This document shows, piece after piece, positions 11,327 through 23,802 of a stretch of DNA of 64,000 bases. The stretch covers positions 62,001-126,000 of the forward strand of contig JAKSZP010015919.1 in NCBI GenBank assembly GCA_022478985.1. The letters are read 5' to 3'. This DNA is from Massospora cicadina. Its lineage: Eukaryota > Entomophthoromycota > Entomophthoromycetes > Entomophthorales > Entomophthoraceae. The notes below the pieces were generated by a model. The model was not told the origin of the DNA, made no database searches, and was given only the letters and a program-made list of their open reading frames with translations. Each line of letters starts with the position of its first letter. Position 1 is the first letter of the stretch. Made by a program: the position numbers and the translations under genes.

Positions 11327-11794
11327 TGTAGGGAGAATCACTTTTCTTAGTGTAACATCTCTCTGGACTGTATCTAAAGCTTGAAAATAGACTCAAAGCT
11401 TTAAACTATTGGAGAGGTCAAAAAAAGGATGGGGTGAAAAGGAATGCTTCAATGAGTTAAAAAGCGGCGATATTTAAAGGATGAGTGGGGTCATAATGCC
11501 CCAAGAACTATTGTGGTCCCATATGATCAAAATATTTCACAGCCTTCCAGATTAACCACCTGGCCAGCGCCCTCAGTATTCTATTTCCCTCAAGACCACA
11601 ATGGTGGGGTCGTGCCTATTGAGGTTCATGGGGTGGGGATGAATCTTCTGAAGTCATCTCCATCAAATTTAACGCGCATGATGTTTCCTGAGCAAACCTC
11701 TCATTGGTGCCTTCAGAAACAGGTTTCTTTCATGCTAGCTTAGGACGAATTTTTGAGGGTCAATTTGTTAATAGGGTTTATGACTTGCTCTACA
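11327..11794 (-). repeat. Probable 5' LTR of element B (468 bp)
   Basis: On the plus strand it runs from TGTAG to CTACA, a 5-bp terminal inverted repeat, and abuts the primer site and Gag start. No second copy is visible in the window, so the right boundary rests only on the inverted repeat. Confidence 0.5.
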
Positions 11795-14700
11795 CCTTAA
11801 ATCCTGATACTAAGCATGAGATGAAGTATACATAACTGAGCACATACTTGGCCATTACTTTACATACATGTAAGCAATTACAAGTTTGCTTCAATAAAAA
11901 TGTCTCAAGGCATCACTGACCACACTTTTTTGTTATGGCTTTACAATCTGAAGAAACTCAAAGGTTGTTTTTCTCAGTAAGCACTGAAGCTTTAAGCCTA
12001 CAAATATTAAGTGATATATTGATAAATCATTCTAAAATGAGAATTTAGTTGTCCAAATTAGATTTGTAACTGCCTTGTCCTTTTTGCTGATCAACCGTTG
12101 AAGAATATAAAGGCTACAGTTATGATTATGAGCAACCTATTAAGAACACTTAAAACTGATTATTTAAGAAAATGTAACTTTAATAATGACACACTCTAAA
12201 AGATATTAAGTGACATTCATAGTCTTTTGTATCAAACCAACAAAAATGACGTTATTTTTTATGCAAAAAATTGTGATAGTGGCCATGGAAGATAGAACAA
12301 GACGTTGGAGTAAGTCATCAGAGTTACTATCATGAGTTTATGTGATCTAATGTCTGATATTTTCTAATTAAATAATAAGAGAGATAATCACAACTGTCCT
12401 CCAAACCTTCACTTATTAAATAGTCAAGCCAAATTATACTTGGCTCAAAAATTTCAAATAATGCTATAGGGCTCTAGCTTTTCAGTAATTTAACAACAGA
12501 TACACCATTTTGGCCATTAAAATTTTCAAAATGAGTAAAAAATAAGCCCATGTTTGACTTCAGAGCAGTGATTATTGCCAAATTGTTATTACAAAACACA
12601 TTTTACATCAACATAGGTGTCTGAAGGTCATCTTGAAAGACAATGTTGCTATCTTTACCTCTAGCTTAGACTTCTAAACTTAATGACTCATGGGAGTTAG
12701 AAAGTTATACTTCCCATTAGCACCCTGAGACTAATGGACGGATGAGAGTGTTTATGGAACCATATAGCAACATTCATTGATATGCAGCAGCTAACCCTTC
12801 TCGATGGAACCTCTATTTCAAAAATAAAAAGCTATTATACATATTGGTTACCATGGTGCTATGAATTTTACCCTTTCCAGCTCCTTTATGAGTGACATCC
12901 TGACCTGCCTTCTTTGCTTTACTCTATCATGTATAATGGTTTTTTGACTATCTTATTATTTATTAGTTTAAATTATAGTGATTTTACCACAAATTCCATA
13001 ATATTATTTTTTTTGTTTAGTAAATACATGCATACCTAAGGGGATTGGATTTCAGGTTCTCAGCTTTGCTGACTAAATATTTTACTTCTAAGTTATGAAG
13101 CCTTTCTATCATGTATATTGATTATGGATTATAACCAGCAGAATACTTTTATCTGTTGATTAAAGCACAATAAAAATATAAGCTAAGACCTATGAAACGT
13201 CCTTAAAAGAACTAATAAAAAGCCCAGGGCGACCAGCACAGAGGAACACTACATGTTTTAAGAAAGGTAACCAGATAGCATAGCTTAATATATATTGGTT
13301 GGAATCTCATATAGCTTCAATATTATGGAAAGGACCTCGCATAATTATAGAGCTATTGGCACTCAATGCCAATATCATAATGACATTTTCAATGTAAGAA
13401 TCATCATTAGGGTTCACGCAAATTTTCAAGACCTTATTACAGCAATCAGCAAACAGTTTAAGGTAGCTTACCAAGTATTGAGTCAAGTTTTGAGGAGTAT
13501 GTAAGTATTGTTGACCTGAATTAAAGTATTGAACCCCTAAAAGTTTTTGCATTAATGGTCAGACATATCTTTGTGAATGCACATAACTAATTGTAAATAA
13601 ATAACAATATCTACCATCTATTTGAATCACTCTGTTACATCAGAACCTTTTTATAAGTTCATTGTGCCTTAATGAGTTACTTACTAAAATTGGTTATTAT
13701 CTCAATTATACCTATTGTATGCTTTGTAATCGCTACTAATTTTACTCAAAAAAATGACAATATTTTTCAGAGGCTGACAGGTCAACTATAAAATTTCAGG
13801 TATTAACCAATAAAGTACCACATTTTACCATATTTATTTTCTACACATGCACATAGTTCCAGGCCTAGAGAAATCTATACCAGGAGTCAACATAATAGCA
13901 TACCTCATACTCTATATACAGTATCTTTAAGATTGAAACTTTGTCAGGGTACACAGGCACAGTGGGAAATGTAAAAAGAATTTCATAGAAGAGCTTTACT
14001 GATTGTGGTGTGCTTTTGCTGCGCATTACAGGGAATGTGATTAAATAGGAAATTGTTCTTTTGTTGATACCACATAGAGATCTTTTATGCAAAGATTCCT
14101 TTATGAATTATACATCAAGTCCATAAAACTCAAGAAGTAAGTCTAAAAATTTATATCTAGAATTTCACCACTAAATGTAATATATATTAGTAAACCATTA
14201 AGAGTTATCACTCCATAGAAGCACCCAAGCAACATTAGTAGAAGTTTATGAAAACTACATTCTTGTTTACTTTATCTTGAGGATATACAAATTTAAATTT
14301 TAAAATTCAAAATTGGAATCTTTATGATCAAGCAAGTATTATTGATTCTGAAGTCATAACTTATATTGAAAAATACAAAAAGATATCTCAAAAAAATAAT
14401 AAATACAGTTATTTAACAATGAACTTACTTTTAGACTTTATGTTAGACCTAAAAATCATAAAGAAAAGAGCTATAAGCCATCAAAATATTGACTCCCTTT
14501 TCACCAAAAATAAGATAGTAGTATTTAAATAAAAAGTAAAGAATAAGCTAAGCTAGTCTATATATTGTACTAAGGAACTCAAAGCTAAGAAGAATATTAT
14601 AATTCTCTTCATTTTTTATCATCAAAAATAAAGAATAAATAACCTGAAGATTAAAAAGACAAGATCATCAGAATCCATCTTACAGTAGATCACCAATAAG

Positions 14701-16107
14701 CTTTATTGTCAAACTGGCCCAAACTCTCAGGGATACTGATTTATAGAGTTGAGCCAATTGTAACAAGCTTATGGTTTGATCACAGGATGAATCACTGGAC
14801 AATATAAATGTATCATTTTTTTATAATGTAAACTTTTTTATTATAATTTCTAAGTGCGTTTGACTTTAATATAACTTGAATTACCTTTAATTATGGCTGT
14901 TTCTTTACACACTGGAGCTTCACTTACCCTCTTCTGGTAAATCAGGTCAAGTCCACAACTCTTAAATAAATTCTTTCTAAGATTTGGATTTAATATCATA
15001 TAATTAAAATAAAAAGATTTTGTAAAAGTATTTATTATAAAAAATAGAAATTATTATATTATATGAGGAATATGGGGTATTTTAATCAGGGCTTAAAATA
15101 AATCTTTTATCTTTTTTGTAGAATGCATTTATTGAATAAATTTGGTTTCAGGGTCAGCGTAGTCTATATACCTGATATATCTGATTTTTGAGCTGTCTCC
15201 ACAAATACTGTTGCTCCTGTGCGTTTATAATTTTGTGGTTGCTTTTTTGAGCATGATTATGGCTCCTGTAGCTCTTTCAGTTGTTCAGATACCCGTTCTA
15301 TGCCACAAATTTGCTCTTGCAAAATCACTCTTTTTACAAAAAAAGTAAATTATCATTAATTAAAACAAACTTCAGATGGGAAAAATCTCAAAAATGGAAA
15401 GATGGTAATTTGGCTATAATTGGCGTGAGATACTAATGTTATTAAAAGGGCTCTACCAGGGCCACTTTTATTGGAGGTGGATGCATGCTTATTTAAGCCA
15501 GTATAAAAAATGGCATCCTCTGATGTCATCCTTACCAGCTGTCAATTAAGCTTAAAGACCAAGGGGAATATAAGAGCTTTTGTCAAAAGATTTTTAAATT
15601 TCTTAAAGCCTATAGAAGGAGATTACAATTTAATAAGATATATGATTTCCTCAATAGTAAGAGAGCCTAAATTAATGTCATGACAGCTATATATGATTAA
15701 AAAATCATAGTATTAAACAAATTATGGTTTTTGAGAGCTCTTTACATAAGGTAAGAGATTGATCCTTTATTTGAGTATTTTTCAACAAGCTAATGAGTAT
15801 GTGGATGACCCATGCGATTTATTTTTCCTTAAAGACAAATTACTTGTAAAGGTCTAAAATAATATATTGAATCCAAAGCCTAATGTGTTAAAATCAATAC
15901 CAGAGATTCTATCTGAAGTTACCAGAATTGCAAGGGCTACCACATAAAACTTCAGCTTATGTATCACCAGCGCATTAAAAAGCTTGAAACTAACCGTTGA
16001 AATTGTCATATCACCCTAACCGAAAACATATCTAACTAATTCTATAATTTATAAGTCATTTGTAATGACAAAAGCAATGATGTATACATGTGTGCATGAT
16101 GCCCAAT
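11795..16107. other. AT-rich stretch, no gene recognised
   Basis: About 4.3 kb of AT-rich sequence with only short, low-complexity open frames. I see no motif of RT, integrase, transposase or a host protein. The last 60 bases (about 16050-16107) match sequence upstream of 25495 and belong to a repeat copy that G2 split. The rest may be very old transposon debris. Confidence 0.5.
16103..16107. repeat. G2 target-site duplication, left
   Basis: CCAAT, matching CCAAC at 24701-24705 in four of five bases. The flanks on either side rejoin into one copy of the local direct repeat. Confidence 0.6.
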
Positions 16108-17230
16108 TGTTAGAATTTGTGATTTTGTTGATTGTTCACAGATGATAACCCCTAAATTGATGAAATGCACGGTTTGGTGTTGTGCAATTCTCTGCATTGT
16201 CTGATAATAATATATAGTCAAAATGATAATAGTATGAAGACTATTAGTTAGAGTTGAAAAAGTCACTGGGGTTAGGTCCAACGCTTGACCAGTATTCCTC
16301 CTCAAAATACTAAAGGTTTTCTCAATAGGGATTTGTTCCCTTATACAGCCTAACTTGATCCACAATCATATCCTCGTTTACAGCCTCTCTCTGGTGACAC
16401 ATTCATCAGCAATCCCCTTCTTAGCTCAGCTTCTCTCTTCTGGATCCACTCTCAGATCCTCACTCTTTATCCTAAAGATTCTCCAATTAAAACACACAGC
16501 AATAATTTCCTTGAATAATAATAGAACTAATGAAATCTGTTGATTACTAAGTTTACTCAATCTCTCATAATTAGTGGTTTCTTATTAAGTGAATATTAGG
16601 GTAAATCATAGTGGGAATACAGCATCCAACCTTTGGTTGGAACCTCATCAATAAAACAGTAGCCATTGCCATTGAATTACCCATTGTCATCTCATCAGCA
16701 ATCAACTTCCCTTCATCCTGGCTAGGATTATGTCATTGGACATCCTAAAGACCTAAAACAGAAACAGTCAGGAAACGTGTCCCTAATAATTTACTCTTGA
16801 TCCCAGCAAACCAATCGTTTTTGGCAAGCGACCTGCCTAGGTAATGGGACCTGTTACCAATAAAGGCAAGTTGCAAATTAAATGATCAATATACTATTTG
16901 CAGACAGCTTCACTTGCCTTGCAACTAGATCCTTAAGTACTCAATCAGTTGGCGAAGAAACCTGACCATCCCAAATTTTTACACCTGATAGTTAATCATC
17001 AATCAACTATAAGATGCCCCATTTTGTCAGCAACTCTGTCCAACAAGATCTTAAGCATTCACCTGGATTGATCCCTGATGGATCTGAACCAGGCAAAATT
17101 ACTTAAAAAACCCAAACAAAGTAACCCCAAAATCAGGTTCAACTGCTATCCAATTCACTTTGCTATAGAGAATTATCCCCCAGAAACCCCTGGTAATCTA
17201 GTCATCTGGAAATATGAGCAAAAACCAACA
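16108..17230 (-). repeat. 3' LTR of G2 (1123 bp)
   Basis: Plus strand begins TGTTAGAATTTG and ends AAAAACCAACA. It aligns by eye with 23299-24700 and 7109-8238. On the minus strand the sequence just before it (17246-17231) is GGCAAAAGGTGAGATG, a plausible polypurine tract. Confidence 0.9.
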
Positions 17231-19350
17231 CATCTCACCTTTTGCCTAGATCTACAGTAAGAAAAGAATTGTGACAAAAAAATACCACTTCAGACACTCA
17301 GTCAGATACTTCTTTAGTTCAAGCAGAGTATGGTTAATTGGTACAAATGCTGATCAGGATGACCTTTGGCACATGGCTCTCTTCCTTTTCCTCTTCGCTA
17401 CTGCCTACTAAAAGCATAGTTGCCATGGCCTTCTGTCATGCTGGGCTAATCAATTTACTCATGATGTATTAATCCCAGGATCCATTTTTCTCCTGTCAGG
17501 GCATATGACCCACTGTTATATTCAGGATGCTTGATCTGACATCCTCAATTTCCTGATTTTCTCTTCATTCTTGACAGAAGAACCTAGTCATCAATGTTTG
17601 TTTTGTGGCACAATTAAGAATTCTCATTTTTATTCACCTTTGTTATTTTCTCATAATAACCTCTTGACTCATATCATTCTTAACACTCACTGGTGGGCTT
17701 ATACCAGTAATTTTGAGATTAAATTTCTCCTAAATTAAATCTTGATTGATTTCAAAGTGCATAATGTCAACTATCATATAAGTCCAACATCCACCTCTCT
17801 TCCAGCTCAAATGTCAAATTCAGAGTCTCAGTAGCAACAACTTCTTAATAGCATGTCTGATAAATACCTTTAGCTCTTCCAGCTGATGAGTCAATCTGCG
17901 CATTGGAACTCTTCTATGATCCTTCTAGGACTCATACTCCTAGTCAAGTACCGATAACCAGTCCTTCCATGAAATTACTTGAAACATTATCCAACCCTAA
18001 TGAAACCAGGTTAGAGATTGTCTCAAACAACTCACAACCAATCCGTCATAAGTCATCAATTCCTAAGTCAGGCTTAAAAACTCTTCTATATTCAGCTCCA
18101 TTTGAAAATTCTTCTACCATCATTGTCAAACCTCCTGAAGCAATGCACTCTGTTCTTTATCAATTATTACTCACCGGATCAGGCTTGCTTCCAAAGTTCT
18201 TTTTCCATTTTGGCCAGTATTACAAGCCAGCTGTTTTAACACCCAAACTAGCATCAGAATCAGAAAACATTTCAAACACCCCTATGCAGAATTGAGGGCC
18301 AAAGTAGCCAAAGCTTTGTCCATAGCTCTGAATCATTCCAAACTTGAAAACATACTAGATTGAGACATTGAAGCCTATGCTCTTCACTTTGCCAACCAAG
18401 TTCTTTGAAGTTAGGCCATGAAGCTTCCAGCCTCTCCTGGCTTTCATCGCTCATTCTGCTTTTTTTCCAAGAAGCTTATATTCGTCATCTTCAGTGTGCC
18501 ATTTGCTCACTGGATGACTTTTTCATTTCTGGCACATCCCATCAGTATCTTTCCATGATGGCTTTAGTAGGGGGCATGATTTGGCAACCACTGCCTAGTA
18601 TCCCTTGCTCAATGCTGGCCCATATGTCCAATGTTCTTGATGAATTCTGTTAGCAAGCGCTCAAGACAAATTTTCCAGTTCCAGTGCTATATCATGATTA
18701 TTTGGTGTTATTCGCTGACTGCCTCTTCTTGTTCTGTTGATTCCCTCCCCAATCTGGGGTATCAAATTTGTCATGTTCTACCATTTCCATCTCCTTTCCC
18801 CTAGTCACTTTCTCACAGGGATCAGCATCCACTCAATGAACTTGATTTCAAATAGGTCTAGTCCTCACTAGCATCTGATATCACATAGATTTTTACAGTT
18901 TGTTTACTCATACAGCGATCCATCCTCCCTCCCCCAAGAGGTAACATAAGTGGAATCATCCCTGAGTTTGGGATAACAATAAAAAATAACTCTTCAAAAA
19001 TAACCTTTCCTATGCAATTATTAATTTTTTCTTATCTTTATCATTTTTTTCTTTTTTTCACGGTGCTTGACCTTTTCTCAGTTCAGTGGTCCATCTTTTT
19101 ATTTTATTCCCTCAAACTTGTTCCTAGGTATACTTAAACCTACCAGTTTTCTATGGTTCAGAGTTCTTATTAAGACTTAACCATCTAGTCTAGCTCAGTG
19201 GTCCTTTTTTAAAATTACCCAAATAAAAGAACATAACTCACCTCAATGGTTCAGTGATCCTTCAGAACTCTTTTTTCATTATTTTTTCATTGATCCATTG
19301 CTTTATATACTTACTATGGGCTTGATTTACTATACTTCCATCCAAGATGT
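17231..19350 (+). other. G2 region between integrase and 3' LTR; possible antisense ORF
   Basis: About 2.1 kb separates the integrase remnant from the 3' LTR. The longest open frame is on the plus strand, opposite to the element: 17903-18295 (130 residues, Ser/Pro/Thr-rich), with a second plus-strand frame at 18405-18653. No domain is recognised. The right end (about 19075-19260) contains several copies of a GGTTCAGTGGTCC-like motif that recur at 22160-22225. It may be an extra ORF as suspected in element E, or chance. Confidence 0.35.
19118..19260. repeat. Internal G2 direct repeat, copy 1
   Basis: GTTCCTAGGTATACT, CTACCAGTT, ATGGTTCA and CAGTGGTCCT occur here in the same order as at 22078-22225. 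The core GGTTCAGTGGTCC recurs about five times in the two blocks. Confidence 0.55.
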
Positions 19351-19389
19351 TCTTGATGGAATAGGTGTCTATCACTGTCTTAGCAATAA

Positions 19390-20300
19390 TCTCAAATGGA
19401 CCTGACCACAATGCATCCAGCATGTTTTTTCTCTTGAAACTATGTGTAATGCAATAGGTAATTCTTTTACCAGTTTGATATTCTGCTAAGGCAGAACAGC
19501 TCTTATCATCGTCATTTTTAGCTCAAATCGTTTTATTTTAAGTTGTATTAAGTGCTTGTATTTGCATTTCAATCAGGATATTAATCAATCAGTTCAGGTA
19601 CTGCTCGGCACACATCCCCAATGTTGGTTCCACCACCAAATATAAAATTGGTTGCAATGCGGCCTTCCTTCCATATAGCAACTCAAATAACATTTTTCCC
19701 GTCCTCATATGATAACTTATATTGTAGGTGAACTTACCAAACTAAGGTACATCTCCCACGCAGAAGTTCTTCCTGCAACAGCTTACTCAGCGTCGCAGCC
19801 AGCATCCCTTGACTCATTCTACAAGTCCATTCATCTCAAACTTGTAATGTACAGACTTGACTTCACTGATCCACATTATTTCATATAATCATGTGATCAT
19901 ATGAGATGTCAAATTTGTTCCAATTTCGCTCAGCAGGATCTGTGGACATCCATATCAGTATACTACTTGTTCCAGGATAAACTTTACTGTGCTGGTTGCA
20001 TCTACTTTTACAAGCCTTTGTCTTGACCCATCTTGTCAGATGGTTGATTGCAAGTATGATGTATTTGATACCCCCAGTACCCAAGGTTAGTGGTCCCATC
20101 ACATTAGTGGACACCATATGCCAAGCAAATCCAGGAGGACCAGTCAGTATCCAAGCATGTTCTTGTGTGACTTGTGCAACTGACACTCCATACAGCAAAC
20201 CAGATAGTCCGCTACATCTTTGTTGATGGACTCCCAGTAATAATACTGGCATTTATGATTGATCATCTTCTTCAGGCCTCAATGCCCAACAATCTTATGA
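19390..20300 (-). pseudogene. G2 integrase remnant
   Basis: The minus-strand frame at 20252-19881 contains a Cys-rich lead-in, then WHMVSTNVMGPLTLGTGG and IILAINHLTRWVKTKA. This matches the start of the Ty3/gypsy integrase core (W..D.MGPL....Y...AIDHLTRW.EA), with the first catalytic Asp replaced by Asn. Further left, Pro/Ser-poor broken frames continue. Integrase would insert the cDNA copy into host DNA. This copy is inactive through substitutions and frameshifts. Confidence 0.7.
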
Positions 20301-20599
20301 GCGGCTTAAAAGATAGCCACTTATTCCTATGGCTTTAGAAATATTAATCGCTTCCCAATGATTGTCTTGAAAACTTGTCCTTCCATGATATTGTTGTTTT
20401 CTATTGCTTTTCAAAGCGCACCTTTGTTTTCTCTGGGCTTGTTCCCAATTTCTCCGTCAAACATTCTCTAGTTTAGCTCTTCTGCTTTCTGATATAACAC
20501 CTGGACCATTGGTAAACACAATAATTCATCTGCATTCTGATAAGAAGCTCCATCTTGGTGGACATTCTCATAATCGTAAGCTGTAACTTTATGTGTTCA

Positions 20600-21960
20600 T
20601 TGGGTCAGTTGTCCTTCTGGTTCTCTTAACTTGTGTAGCCAATGCAACGAGAAGAAGTCCTTCACCACTTTGAAGTGAATTTAATGGATATACACATAGA
20701 AACTGTTTACAGGCATAGGACTGCAAGGCATTCACGCTCAGTCACTTTTTAGTTCCTCTCAGTGGCTGATAGTATTTACCTCACATACACCACTGGATGT
20801 TTATCCCCAAGTTCATCTACTTAGCTCATTATGGGTCAGATTACCATTAATGAAGCATCAGTTTTTAGTTTAAATTCTCAATTGATTCAAATACTTCAAA
20901 ATCGAAGAATCTATTAAATACTGGCATAATTCATCAAAGGATCTCTGGGCCTTTTCACTCCAAACAAAACTTTTTTTGGATCCTTCAGCAAATGGGATAA
21001 GAGCTTGGCATTTCTTGCAAAATCCTTAATGACTTTGATAGTATCTGATCATTCAAAGGAACACTTTGATACCTCAGACACTCTTTGGTACAGCCATTTG
21101 TACTATGGTTTTGATCTTCTGGGTTGTGGCTGCAGTACACTAGAGCTAATTAAGAATCCCAGATATTCTAACTCTTTCTCTAAGAAGTGGCACTTCCTCA
21201 GCTTAATCTTCAGGTTGCCCGCGGATAGTTACTTGAAAACTTCCTCCAAGTGGTGAAAATTGTCAGTAAACATCCTACTGAACACATTTATATCGTCCAA
21301 GTACACCAGGACAAATGACAACTTCAAGTCATTTAGTATGGTGTCCATGTCCATATGGAACGTCACAGGTGCATTGCACAGACCCTGGGGCATCCTCCTT
21401 GTTTGATAAAGCCTTTGGGCGGTGATATTCACGCATTTCCTTGGTCTTCTCTTGGCAAATTGACTTTCCAATGTCCCAAATAATAGACCCATAGTGGAGA
21501 AATATTTTACTTCTCCCAATCGATCTAGTGCATGATCAATTCATGGTAGTTGGTATGAATTCTCCATAATCTTGTTCAGCTTCCAATAATCAATCACCAC
21601 CCAATTAAAGCCATCCTTCTTCTTCATGATAAGGATAGGACTTGTCCGGGGACTCAATGACAGAACTAGAAGCCCATGCTTCACTAGTTTGCTGTTTTCT
21701 TCCTCTACTACCACTTTGTCTGAATTTGACCGATAAATTGGTCTCATCCTTATCAGCAACTTTCCCCAGTATCATCCTTGTGGATTATATCTCTCATGCA
21801 TGCAAGTTGTGGTCATCCTGGGTGAATACTTCCTAATACTTGTCAATTAATTTGATCACCTCCTCCTGCTGTCTGTCTGTAAGATCAGCTAGTTGCTCTC
21901 AATTGACCAATTGATTGATTCTCACATCTACCCATGTCAGCAATTTCATTTCATTGTAGG
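20600..21960 (-). pseudogene. G2 reverse transcriptase and RNase H
   Basis: RT starts within 21960-21541 (LVKHGLLVLSLSPRTSPIL, then KKKDGFNWVVIDYWKLNKI) and continues at 21519-21229 with TRRMPQGLCNAPVTFH and FVLVYLDDINVFS. The YLDD box is the RT catalytic centre. An RNase H opening, FVWSEKAQRSFDELCQYL then SSILKYLNQ, lies near 20970-20880. The order is that of Ty3/gypsy pol. Frameshifts near 21530 and 21220, and stops downstream, inactivate it. Together these enzymes would copy element RNA into DNA. Confidence 0.85.
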
Positions 21961-23278
21961 TATGAAAATCATGGACTAGTAAAATCAATATTTGTTATTC
22001 TAAATATTTTTGTAGATTCCTTTTGCAATGGGACTTTTAACTTACAATTAGGTTCAGAGATCCTTATTTACCCTTCATCTAAACTGGTTCCTAGGTATAC
22101 TCTGGCCTACCAGTTATCATGGTTCAAAATCTTATTCTATTAGGGTTCACTCATCTATTTGGTTCAGTGGTCCTCTTTTGAGACTTGACCAAAATCATAG
22201 GACATGACCCTTTTCTGGTTCAGTGGTCCTCTGGGAACATTGTAATTTTTTCTTTTAGTTCCAATACTTTCAATTTTTAGTACTGACCTTCTTCATTATA
22301 TGCCCAGCGGCGCTGTCCTTTACTTATAGGCATCGTAGAGTGACCTTAGCAATACTCGTAAATATTTGCATTCATTAAGCCTTCAATCCCAACTTGTCAT
22401 TCGTTCAACAGGTCATAATTTCATTTTGTATTTCAGCAACTGTTACTTAAGACTTTTTATCTCCCAAAATTGTGAGTTCCTCATTAATTGGCAGTTCCAT
22501 TCAATTGCTCTTATCGTTTTTCTCTTAAAAATTATTTTGCATTTGTTGCCATATAAAACGCTTAAAATAAATCCACTGATGGCTCTGGAAACAATCCCTT
22601 AACCACGTGGATTGATTTAGGAAATGTTAACTTTATCCTGTTTCATCTTGAATTAAAGATTAACTCATCTCCAGAAATTTCTGCTTATTGATTGTATAAT
22701 ATTGGGTCAAACAATTCCCTCTACTTCCTTAGATTAAGTGCTTCTTTTTTTACCTCATTCTCATCAATATTATTGCAATCCAATATGGTAAATTGATTAA
22801 TTTCCACTTTAACATCAATCAATGTCTCATCTAGTGTCTCATCTATCACCTCACTACTTGGGACTATTTCCAGCAGACCCAATTTAACCCATGTTGGCCC
22901 TGCAGATCCTCAGGACTATTTCAAGTGGGCCCAATTTCAACCTGAGTTGGCCCAGCTGAAAATCTACATAAGTAGATATCTGGTGGACCAGGTTTTCTTG
23001 CAGCACTATACATTTCATATCTAGGCTGCAAGTCCTTTTCCCAACTCTTAAATATCTTCTTTGGTGCCATTCGCCTTATAAGGGTCACATTTACATGTCC
23101 AATTCTTCAATTCTTCAACTTTGTTTAACTAGTTGCTCAAAACTGAGCTAGTTGAATGAAATTGAATTTAAATAACTTCATGTTCAGTATTCATTGACGT
23201 TACTTTCCCTAGTGACTCATTGACTAAATTGAAACTTCCTTATATGTCATTTTGTTTAGTTTATCCTACTCAGCTACA
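21961..23278 (-). pseudogene. G2 residual Gag/protease region with large deletion
   Basis: Short segments still align with G1: about 22980-23060 corresponds to G1 5765-5830. From that point to the LTR G2 has about 300 bp where G1 has about 1.3 kb, so the Gag N-terminus and the CCHC knuckle are gone. No protease motif could be read. At 22060-22230 lies a block resembling 19118-19260. Confidence 0.5.
22078..22225. repeat. Internal G2 direct repeat, copy 2
   Basis: Partner of 19118-19260, on the other side of the RT-integrase segment. Confidence 0.55.
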
Positions 23279-23296
23279 CCCCTATAGTGAGCACCA
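23279..23296 (-). promoter_or_regulatory. Primer-binding site of G2
   Basis: Same 18 bases as G1 (TGGTGCTCACTATAGGGG), two bases from the LTR end. Conservation between two decayed copies supports its function. Confidence 0.75.
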
Positions 23297-23790
23297 ACTG
23301 TTGGAATTTATGGGAAACGTTGATTGTACACAGCTGATAGCCCCTAAATTAGTTAAATGCACAAGTTTGGTGTTGTGCAATTCTCCACGTTGTCTGATAA
23401 TAATATATAGTCAATTGATAACAGTACGAAGACTATTATCTGTAGTTGAACAAATCATTAGGTTTAGGTCCAACTCTTGACCTTTATTCCTCCTTTAAAT
23501 ACTTAAGATGGTCTCAATAGGGATTTGTTTCCTTATACAGCCAAACTTGATCCACACTCATATCCTCATTTACAGCCTCTCTCTGGTGACACATTCATCA
23601 GCAATCCCCTTCTTAGCTCAGCTTCTCTTTTCTGGATCCACGCTCAGATCCTCACTCTTTATCCTAAAGAGTCTCCAAGTAAAACATACAGTAATAATTT
23701 CCTTGAAGAATAGAGCTAATGGATTCTGGTGATTAGTGATTTTCTTAAACTATCATAATTAGTGGTTTCTTATTAAGATTGTCTTAGGGG

Positions 23791-23802
23791 AAATTATAGT
23801 GG
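23791..23802. repeat. SINE target-site duplication, left
   Basis: AAATTATAGTGG, exact match to 24074-24085. The sister LTR at 16108-17230 has this site once, uninterrupted (AAATCATAGTGG). Confidence 0.9.

Larger units (their letters stand above)
8239..11794 (-). mobile_element. Ty3/gypsy element B, interrupted by G1
   Basis: A second minus-strand LTR retrotransposon: 5' LTR at 11794-11327, primer site, Gag with a CCHC knuckle, protease remnant and the linker that normally precedes RT. It breaks at 8239, where G1 begins, so the remainder should reappear left of G1 outside the window. It is more decayed than G3. Its LTR differs from the G1/G2 LTR. Confidence 0.75.

Noticed and set aside
13295..13552. 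Overlapping plus and minus ORFs of about 70-80 residues
   Set aside because: Low-complexity AT-rich composition, no motif, and both strands open at once as expected by chance.
16355..16543. Short plus-strand ORF repeated at 23508-23732 and, weakly, at 7335-7619
   Set aside because: It lies within three copies of the same LTR; similarity of the frames follows from the repeat and not from protein selection.
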